A DNA stretch of 40,194 nucleotides from JAVHYG01 sp040390025 (GTDB lineage Bacteria > Pseudomonadota > Gammaproteobacteria > Diplorickettsiales > Diplorickettsiaceae), in assembly GCA_040390025.1 (NCBI GenBank), contig JAZJZD010000020.1, positions 1-40,194 on the forward strand, in the 5' to 3' direction. The notes under the pieces are model-generated. The model had not been told where the DNA came from, did no database searches, and saw only the letters and a list, made by a program, of their open reading frames with translations. Positions within the stretch are counted from its first letter, which is position 1, and the number at the start of each line of letters is the position of its first letter. Below are positions 34,601-40,194 of this stretch, piece after piece. Made by a program: the position numbers and the translations under genes.

Positions 34601-37451
34601 TCATCATGATCCTAATCGTTCTTACTATGCACATTTACTTGTTAATAATCTCGTGACGGTAGGTATGATAGGTGCGGAAGTAGTTACAAGTTTACCTTTT
34701 TGGCCAGTATTAGGACTATTTACCGCCTTAACTGTGGATCAATTAGTCACTGAGGGTGGGCGTATTCATGATGTTGAATTACATTTACAAGATGATTATC
34801 GGCACCCACTTCTTAGATTCTATAGAAAGCTAGAGCTTGGTTTAAGTATTGTGGAGGCTGATATTCAAATGATTCTCGAGCAAAGACAATTATTTGATAG
34901 TTTTCTTAACTATTTAGATAAGGTAAGAAATATTAAGGGTGCTGACGCATTAGTTGCTGTTTTTTTACCTCATGTTCGTCGGGTTTCTATACTAAAAGCA
35001 GTACAAGGTAGTCGCCACCAGCCGGGCTGTGGCGGTTCTTTTTCGGCGAATAAGGAATCCATTGTTTATCCACAATCTCCTTTTTGTACTACCTATCATT
35101 TGCTAATTAGGGAGAAGGGTAATTATTCTTATGAACTAGGAGAATTAAAAACGTTTTGTGAAAAACTTGATCCGTTTGCCATAGAACATACTAGTAATTA
35201 TACGCTATTGGTAGGAAGTCAATCAATTGATTGTTCCTTAGGTCAGAGTAAGACTAAAAATGCAGTCGCAAAAACCAGTGCAAACAATGCCGCTGGGATA
35301 TTAGTTAATAACCGTTATAGAGGAAGTAATGTATCTACGGATTACCGATTATTTCTCCCTATAGACCCATTTCTGGTTGGAAAATATAACGTTAAATTAT
35401 TGAAAAAAACGGAGAGTGAACACCGTGCTGCTAATGAAGGTTTAGACGAATGGTTACCTTGTGCGAATGATGCTGTTAGTTGTATTACCCATATCCGCGT
35501 CGCTGTTACCCGTTTATATGATAGGGCGGCCAGTAACTCTACGGTACAAACACAGATAAATATTAATGATGATTCATTAAGAGAAGCGACTAATAGTTCA
35601 GGTGTCCGCACCATCGAATATTTACTCGCTGTAACTAATAATGTGCGTATTGCTTCCAATCAAATTCCAGAAAAAATTTTTGCTTTTTTTAAGAATCAGC
35701 ACTACTTAAAGCTTGAAAATAATTGGATAAAATCAGCAAATAATTTTGCAGCTTCATTAGTTGGAACAAAGAAATTAACGTTAGAGTTTACCGATAAGGC
35801 TTGGCTAGAGGGTCACTATCAAGTTCCTAGCGATCAAATGTTAGTAATCAATCAATTAAAGGGGAAGAATGAAGAAAGACCAGTGGTTTTAGATGTGACA
35901 CAATCCGATAGTTTTACTGTAAATTTAGGCCAATATACAGAGCTAAGGGATAAAGCTGTTAATATTAGTTTACAAGCTAAATTTAACACCTCTTTCTTAG
36001 AAGTTTACCGCCATCATAATGCTAATACTTTTTATCATTTTTTAATACCTATAAATAAAATAAAAGTTATTTACTCTAAAAATCCTGAGCAATTATTTTT
36101 TTACATGCCTAGGCCTGAGGCAAAAGAATCGAGATTATTTAAAATAAAAATTTCTGCATCAAATGCACAAATATTTAATTTTTCTGGAAACTATGAATAT
36201 AATAATAATATCTATTTTTCTCGTATTACCATGCGTAGACGGGTGATTGCCACATGGGAATGTAATTTAGAAATTAACGCAAGTGCAGCAAATGATACGG
36301 AGTTATTTGATTTGCAAGCTTTTAAAGCTCAAAATTTTAATAAAGTGAGTATTCTGGTAGGTAATTCGCTTGTATACAAAAAAATACATTATTTATTTTA
36401 CCAATCTGAAAGTTCACCTTATATTAATGGCAAGTTTATTACTTATCGCTTATTAGGAACTAAGGATGGTTGGTTACTTATTTTAAAACATGTTGCGGCT
36501 AATGAAAAAACAAAGTGTTTTATTGGTGAAAATACGAAAGAAGTCATTATAGATAAGATTCGTTATGTGCTTAGTCCTGGTTTAGCTTCTATGTTTGCTG
36601 TTGGCACCCTAGATAATTCGCCTATAGAGGGTGATAATTTAATAGCGTCGATAAAAATACCCTGTTGTTTTGACTTATGTAATGTACAAACTTTGCAAAA
36701 TGATACTTATAAAATAGACGATATAGCGTTTAAAAATTTGCCGCTTAATGCAAAAATTTATTTTTCCGATCAAGTTTTACCGTTTTCCTACTTAAAATAT
36801 AGGTTTGAATTGAATCAAGTAGAGGCCGTTTCAACTCCAATAACTATGAAACTTATTGATGGACGACAATTTTTAGAAATGCAGCCAGCAACAGAGCGCC
36901 TAGTTAAGCGATCGCGAGATTCATATGTAAATAGTTTTTTTGTAGGGACTATGGCTTTAGCTGCTAGCGTTGTGGGCGGAGCTATTTTTATGTTAAAAAA
37001 GCGTTTTAAGCGTTCACCATTATCTGTGTCAGCAGCGGTTTCTATTCCTTTAATAGAAACTCCAAAAGTTTCTGCTTTGCCACATGAAGCGGAGTTTATT
37101 CCTGATCTACTTGAACAGAATTTGGTTAACTTGCCTAAATTTAAACTATTTAAAGGTATAGAAACCCTAAAATCTATTCCATCCAATAAATATCCTTCTA
37201 AAGCTTTGAGCTCGGTAGAATATACCAGCGATCTTAATACACAATTAGTTTTAGGAAGGTATTTACTTTATTATTTTAATAAATATTCAAATAGCGCAGT
37301 AGTAAAAAATAAAAAATCAAAAGAAACAAAACAATTAATTAAAGATAAGCATTATTTTTTTACTACAGCTAATAATAAAGAATATCTTTACTCACAAGCA
37401 AATAACGATACTAATGCCCAAGTAGTTACGTATTCAAATCTTTTATCTTAA
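31611..37451 (+). CDS. Giant ankyrin-repeat protein with internal hydrophobic domain and C-terminal TM
   Basis: A 1946-residue protein; the ATG at 31611 follows GGGAAG at seven bases and is preferred to the TTG just before it. Residues 120-480 hold degenerate ankyrin-like units, for example TGDTVLTAVSQRGDSEILDK, TENTALMRSVERKLM and QGETVLLKMIQIENIPQLEYLL. A Ser-Gly linker lies at 544-553. Residues 890-1050 are a long hydrophobic, helical region (SALALYGLIQSG, PFWPVLGLFTALTVDQLV), placed as in the protease toxin and perhaps pore-like. The region beyond, to about 1750, is beta-rich with scattered Cys. One membrane segment at about 1775-1797 is followed by KKRFKRS. No signal peptide, no enzyme motif seen. 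Likely a secreted host-interaction protein (inference). Confidence 0.78.
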   Translation: MDKVIDFEEVDKEPLIGRFIKNDVDNIYKLVNDGNIESLNAALNELHNKLITHCNTEKIILKNYFFNDSAKKYFSQFLQYFFYSILKMEIDLLYKKELLNNIFINYKDNFYYQFIFNGQKKTALWLDTSTGDTVLTAVSQRGDSEILDKLLSHLKDLFTVESESDAVPSELEQYLFHENKLGRSALSLIWLRQELTMEKSLFNFASLYYKDSKTFQKFLFQTDATENTALMRSVERKLMRVFYVIVDNLKRIFLEKKSSGFKKLLLHSNEQGETVLLKMIQIENIPQLEYLLNEALFTFDNTRSFLLFDSQPQKTPFIEAIKVRNKKIIDTLVTFITENSVISVHDLLSQQDTEGYTVLMRAIELNYREGFNYFLNILLNSHWILSGYVYEPILNILYLKQQPFVAAGSRPSFSQSELNVFQIAAKMSNWEILEDLIDTVELVSSGYVQVTKNELNYVDENGINVLTKLFREERESRTSGRRMSTRERTDRYRRLRLARILAKLGQRPERNIVPGWISVDRQNSAESQSLADRIINFFSIFCRSGSSGSSGSGKKRSLGSHCFFSEEDYKVSIPEKLLQRYKEALISILAILKQTNLDSIEQIRIIRNTQLPSERENKLLEKFSQVITRYYNSHAATILASLKKNVAENLEAAFAENKPYILLDNQKDLLLLKNNKIFSASLLNPVKIFSLDPTITHEALKIWLDTYFGSTYTLHPFDAELVLNYPDVLGELGYPIISDTTLLAQTYGNVKNEIIRELFLLDGKPIEISKFTEVDFFVVDKSKISFRADRFHEIFFKLNLAEQVFLKEFIAAHETPVANYPQLSSAENEYLRSYGNKLLDLTVGLKSITPISLFNVAIDAHEEVLLQETDLSIKKKNEIMSELRALKTRLDIPGPGVHTKAALQLLVFLFPSMVRALANKDPLELATPIGLIAVDTALREILIRFVNHPQASQIFVGELASKILGIAGQTVEKVPVVGSALALYGLIQSGKALSSTTHHDPNRSYYAHLLVNNLVTVGMIGAEVVTSLPFWPVLGLFTALTVDQLVTEGGRIHDVELHLQDDYRHPLLRFYRKLELGLSIVEADIQMILEQRQLFDSFLNYLDKVRNIKGADALVAVFLPHVRRVSILKAVQGSRHQPGCGGSFSANKESIVYPQSPFCTTYHLLIREKGNYSYELGELKTFCEKLDPFAIEHTSNYTLLVGSQSIDCSLGQSKTKNAVAKTSANNAAGILVNNRYRGSNVSTDYRLFLPIDPFLVGKYNVKLLKKTESEHRAANEGLDEWLPCANDAVSCITHIRVAVTRLYDRAASNSTVQTQININDDSLREATNSSGVRTIEYLLAVTNNVRIASNQIPEKIFAFFKNQHYLKLENNWIKSANNFAASLVGTKKLTLEFTDKAWLEGHYQVPSDQMLVINQLKGKNEERPVVLDVTQSDSFTVNLGQYTELRDKAVNISLQAKFNTSFLEVYRHHNANTFYHFLIPINKIKVIYSKNPEQLFFYMPRPEAKESRLFKIKISASNAQIFNFSGNYEYNNNIYFSRITMRRRVIATWECNLEINASAANDTELFDLQAFKAQNFNKVSILVGNSLVYKKIHYLFYQSESSPYINGKFITYRLLGTKDGWLLILKHVAANEKTKCFIGENTKEVIIDKIRYVLSPGLASMFAVGTLDNSPIEGDNLIASIKIPCCFDLCNVQTLQNDTYKIDDIAFKNLPLNAKIYFSDQVLPFSYLKYRFELNQVEAVSTPITMKLIDGRQFLEMQPATERLVKRSRDSYVNSFFVGTMALAASVVGGAIFMLKKRFKRSPLSVSAAVSIPLIETPKVSALPHEAEFIPDLLEQNLVNLPKFKLFKGIETLKSIPSNKYPSKALSSVEYTSDLNTQLVLGRYLLYYFNKYSNSAVVKNKKSKETKQLIKDKHYFFTTANNKEYLYSQANNDTNAQVVTYSNLLS
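33240..33269 (+). repeat. Short Ser-Gly tandem repeat inside the ankyrin giant
   Basis: A 9-bp unit (tct ggt tct) is repeated about three times, coding for SGSSGSSGSG, a flexible linker between the ankyrin part and the middle region. Because unit and frame are multiples of three, slipped-strand changes would alter linker length without frameshift. Confidence 0.8.
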
Positions 37452-37493
37452 TTATTTTTCCATCAATTAAACTAATTGTAACCGATTAATTTT

Positions 37494-37509
37494 CCCCCTC
37501 TTTTGGGGG
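37494..37509 (+). other. C/G hairpin after the giant gene
   Basis: CCCCC-TCTTTT-GGGGG lies 43 bp past the stop of the giant gene and before the convergent barrel gene. It is the only strong hairpin there but lacks a T run on either strand, so it is not a standard terminator. Confidence 0.4.
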
Positions 37510-37587
37510 GAGACTCAAGCCCTACTAGAAATTAAAAGTAGTCATAGAATAGTGATCAATTATAGAAAGCTAGACTATGACTAAATG

Positions 37588-38544
37588 TTACTCAAATAAA
37601 TAACGTCCTGTAAGTCCTACGCTGCTGGAAGAAAGTTGGTTGCTTAAATGACCTTTATTATAAAGCCCTGCCGCCGGACCCGTTTTAACTGATCCGAAAT
37701 TATCGTAGCGATAACCTAAACTAAGTAAAAAGTTTTTATTGCAACGGTAATCTAGCCCAGCACCCATACTATAGCTAAATTCAAAGCTTCTTAAACTTTT
37801 GAAGGTAGTGGGAACAGTGCGTGGTTCAGATTGCGATTTATCTTTATAGTTATCCGTGATATTGCGGGATCCCCCTAAGCCTAATGAAATGTAAGGCATA
37901 AAACCTTTCCATTCATGGAAGTCAACTTTTCCTAATAATCTAAGATTAGAATGGCCAACTCTATATTGATAAACGTAAGCTGGCGCCTCCGCTTTCGCAA
38001 AAATACCACCATGTAATCGAGTTTTTGGCATATAACTATACTCTAAACCCAAGCTTGCATAAGGTACCAAAGTAGAGTCAAATTTCCAAACATAACCTCC
38101 GCCTAAGGATAGAAAAATACCCTTAGCAATATAATCGCTCCTAAAATCATCAGTAAATTTTATTTTAGGATTTCTTTTAAGTTGACTTTCTCCACGAGCA
38201 TAATTGATAGCACGGCCTAAACCAGCTTCGGCATAGTAGATATCCTTGCTGAAATCATCAGTGCCAGAATTATTATTACAAGATTTGTTAGAAAGAAAAC
38301 CCAATAAAGAACCATTACAATCAAGTAGCGAATTACTTCCTACACAATTGGGTGTATTTCGACGTGATTTATAGGATACGCAAAGTTTGTCACATCCTGT
38401 TACACTTTTCCCGCCTCTTACTAGATTATGAATACCCCTACTTTTATTAATATTCAGATCAACTGTTGTAGTTTCGGCATAACTGTTAGAAGCAACCAAC
38501 ATGCAAACAAAAGGAAAAGAATAAATTAATTTTTTAATTTCCAT
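37588..38544 (-). CDS. Outer-membrane beta-barrel protein (Opa/OmpA-like)
   Basis: A 318-residue protein with a clear signal peptide, MEIKKLIYSFPFVCMLVASN, cleaved after SYA. The mature start (about 30-100) has seven Cys residues, among them CDKLC, probably a disulfide-bonded loop domain. From about 105 on there are alternating amphipathic strands: GIFLSLGGGYVWKF, YASLGLEYSYMP, FMPYISLGLGGS, FEFSYSMGAGLDY, FLLSLGYRYDNFG and VGLTGRYLFE. This is the pattern of an 8- to 10-stranded surface barrel; the Phe near the end fits BAM recognition. Such Opa-like barrels are common in Legionellales. The Cys-rich N-terminal part is unusual for the family. Convergent with the ankyrin giant. Confidence 0.82.
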   Translation of the reverse strand: MEIKKLIYSFPFVCMLVASNSYAETTTVDLNINKSRGIHNLVRGGKSVTGCDKLCVSYKSRRNTPNCVGSNSLLDCNGSLLGFLSNKSCNNNSGTDDFSKDIYYAEAGLGRAINYARGESQLKRNPKIKFTDDFRSDYIAKGIFLSLGGGYVWKFDSTLVPYASLGLEYSYMPKTRLHGGIFAKAEAPAYVYQYRVGHSNLRLLGKVDFHEWKGFMPYISLGLGGSRNITDNYKDKSQSEPRTVPTTFKSLRSFEFSYSMGAGLDYRCNKNFLLSLGYRYDNFGSVKTGPAAGLYNKGHLSNQLSSSSVGLTGRYLFE

Positions 38545-39092
38545 TAACCCCCCCCTAAAAATTAGATAAAATTATCTTATTTTGTTAACGATAGTTTTTT
38601 TAAATGTTCTACGATCTAGATAGCTTTTTTCTTAAAAAATATCAAACTACTTTATAATTGATTTAAATAAAAATAATTTTAATAAAATATTAATTATATA
38701 AAAATATACTTTATATATAGAGCGACGAGGGACTTCCCTATTTAAAAAAAAGAAGAACTTACAAATGTGATGTCTTAATACTTAAACAAGTTTTTAAAAC
38801 CATAAGCTTCGTGTTGGAGATCATAGGGCATCCAAAAGCTAACTTTTTTAATTTTAATAGCTTGTGCTAGTTTGTTTTCTGCGGTAAAGAACCAGCTGTT
38901 TTCAAACAGTTCTTGTCGGAGCTAAACTCTTATGAACAACGGGGAATTCCTTTTTGAAAATTAACCGAGTGGGGATCGTAATACCAAGAAGTCAGTAAAA
39001 AAAGATTTAAAAAATAAAAAATTAATTACCGTACACTCTAGTTCTGTGTTACATAGCTAAGTTGCCTATACCTTCTTTTGAGAATTCCGTAC
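38545..39092 (-). other. Intergenic region, no gene seen
   Basis: About 550 bp between the barrel gene and the ankyrin gene. The part next to the barrel gene is extremely AT-rich and probably holds its promoter; no PmrA box is seen. The part at 38780-38990 is less AT-rich and contains an imperfect hairpin (AAGAAC...GTTCTT with inner TGTTT/AAACA, about 38887-38914). All frames are broken by stops, so it may be a decayed gene, but I recognise no parent. Confidence 0.5.
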
Positions 39093-40001
39093 TTAACGTT
39101 TGAGAAGAGAAAACAATATTGGAGCCTGCAGTCTGTAGTTTATTGTTTCTCTAAAATCATTAGTTATAGCATGTTGTAGTAATATTTTAATATCGTTTCT
39201 ATTTTCTGGAGCTAAATCTAATGCTGTACACCCATTTATATCCCGCATTATAACATCTGCTTTATAAGCTAAAAGTAATTTTACAATTTCCACGTGTCCT
39301 TTTTCAGCAGCTACATGTAATGCTGTACTTCCCTGTTTATTCCCTCCGTTAACGTTAAATCCATGCGTTAAAAGTAATTGTGCAGTTGATATATCGCCTC
39401 GAAAAGCAGCAATGTTTAATAGTTTTATTCCTGCATCTGCTATATCAATAGCTCCTTTCTCTAAAAGTAATTCCACAATTTTTGTGTAACCGTTATAAAC
39501 GGCTACATGTAATGCTGTGCGCCCGAATTTATCGGTTCTATTTATATTCGCCCCTTTTTCTATAAGTTCTTTAATTTTTTCTGGACTATTCCTTTTAGCA
39601 GCTTGCACTAATTGGCATTTATCTATATTTTCCAGTGAATTATGAAAAAAAGATTGACTGACGTTAAAAGGTTTTTTTTTCAAAGAGATTCCATGCTTTT
39701 CAAATAGCTTTTTTATTTTAAGAAAACCATTCTCTTGCACGACCTTAAGAAATTCGTAACCAGTTGAATTAGCATAAAGAATTTTATTTTCTAACAATTG
39801 TTTTGTGTTAGAAATAATATACTTTTCAAATTTAGTCGTATATTCTAATAACCTGGCTTTAGAATTAGGATGATTTCTCATCTTTAATTCTTCTATTCTT
39901 TCACATATTTTTCTTAAATTCTTATCATTTCCTAATCCTACGCAGCTAGTTAAAAATCGTAGATTTATAAAATTTTTAGTATTATATTTGTTTTTAGGCA
40001 T
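39093..40001 (-). CDS. Ankyrin-repeat protein
   Basis: A 302-residue protein; ATG follows AGAAGAAG. Residues 1-125 are helical, Lys/Asn-rich and without a known domain. Residues about 130-275 hold four to five ankyrin repeats, the clearest being FGRTALHVAVYNGYTKIVEL, GSTALHVAAEKGHVEIVKLL and NGCTALDLAPENRNDIKILL; one repeat (AGIKLLNIAAFRGDISTAQL) lacks the TALH motif. Ankyrins bind host proteins in many Legionella and Coxiella effectors. No signal peptide, membrane segment or PmrA box is seen, so effector status is inference from family and genome context only. Confidence 0.85.
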   Translation of the reverse strand: MPKNKYNTKNFINLRFLTSCVGLGNDKNLRKICERIEELKMRNHPNSKARLLEYTTKFEKYIISNTKQLLENKILYANSTGYEFLKVVQENGFLKIKKLFEKHGISLKKKPFNVSQSFFHNSLENIDKCQLVQAAKRNSPEKIKELIEKGANINRTDKFGRTALHVAVYNGYTKIVELLLEKGAIDIADAGIKLLNIAAFRGDISTAQLLLTHGFNVNGGNKQGSTALHVAAEKGHVEIVKLLLAYKADVIMRDINGCTALDLAPENRNDIKILLQHAITNDFRETINYRLQAPILFSLLKR

Positions 40002-40194
40002 TATTCTTCTTCTCTAAAAGAATTATTATATATATTTAATTAATAAACTGTATTACTTAATAGGTAATGTATTTGTTACTTTTTAGATATAAGAAGCACT
40101 ATAAAATCGTATATGAATTATGAATTATGCTCATGAAACAAAAGCCCCTTTTGTGGAAATGTGCCATTTAGGCGAAAAGCGGGAACATTGGTTA

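Noticed and set aside
37494..37509. Rho-independent terminator after the ankyrin giant
   Set aside because: The hairpin has no T run on either strand.
38780..39060. Decayed transposase or other pseudogene
   Set aside because: Frames are full of stops and no recognisable motif remains; there is not enough to name a parent.
1..40194. CRISPR arrays, complete insertion sequences, prophage genes
   Set aside because: No regularly spaced repeats, no transposase with intact motifs and no phage structural genes were seen; the only mobile-type gene is the Rpn nuclease.

Overview
The window looks like chromosome from an AT-rich, host-associated gammaproteobacterium, most likely of the order Legionellales (Coxiellaceae/Rickettsiella-like). 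The basis is the gammaproteobacterial gene orders rpsF-rpsR-(membrane protein)-rplI-dnaB-alr and fau-ssrS // ygfB-pepP-ubiH. Around these lie very large toxin- or effector-like proteins, ankyrin proteins, and two small-gene or effector promoters with near-perfect PmrA boxes, the signal that in Legionella and Coxiella controls Dot/Icm type IV secretion and its effectors. The species assignment is inference; no 16S gene is present.

Layout. 1-53: 5' part of a tRNA-Pro(CGG), cut by the window edge. 200-10258 (-): a 3352-residue predicted toxin with a 19-residue solenoid-like repeat, a YopT/AvrPphB-type cysteine protease (C1325/H1440/D1455), a hydrophobic TcdA/TcdB-pore-like region, one RTX-like patch and a C-terminal membrane segment. 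10.4-16.7 kb: core genes. ispB is divergent from rpsF-rpsR-DUF2232-rplI-dnaB-alr and a small lipoprotein. 16.7-25.3 kb: fau with its upstream 6S RNA (recovered here from its closing stem and -10 box), then ygfB, pepP, ubiH, maeA, an Rpn nuclease and ubiI. zapA, which usually adjoins 6S RNA, is absent, and palindromic elements sit in its place.

25.2-40 kb: an accessory region interrupted by gmhB and radA. It holds a bicistronic pair of tiny genes (53 and 86 residues) behind a PmrA box; a 477-residue protein with a C-terminal membrane anchor; a 484-residue protein with a kinase-like catalytic signature behind a second PmrA box; a 1946-residue ankyrin and hydrophobic-domain protein; an outer-membrane beta-barrel; and a 302-residue ankyrin protein.

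How the genes fit together. ispB, ubiH and ubiI all serve ubiquinone synthesis. The ribosomal, helicase, racemase and RadA genes are housekeeping. The rest looks like host-interaction equipment: a protease toxin, a kinase-like candidate effector, ankyrin scaffolds and a surface barrel. Three of the large accessory proteins end in the same way, with a single membrane segment followed by a basic stretch. The most interesting signals are the PmrA-box/kinase-like gene, the PmrA-box small bicistron, the 19-residue repeat protease toxin and the 6S RNA locus.
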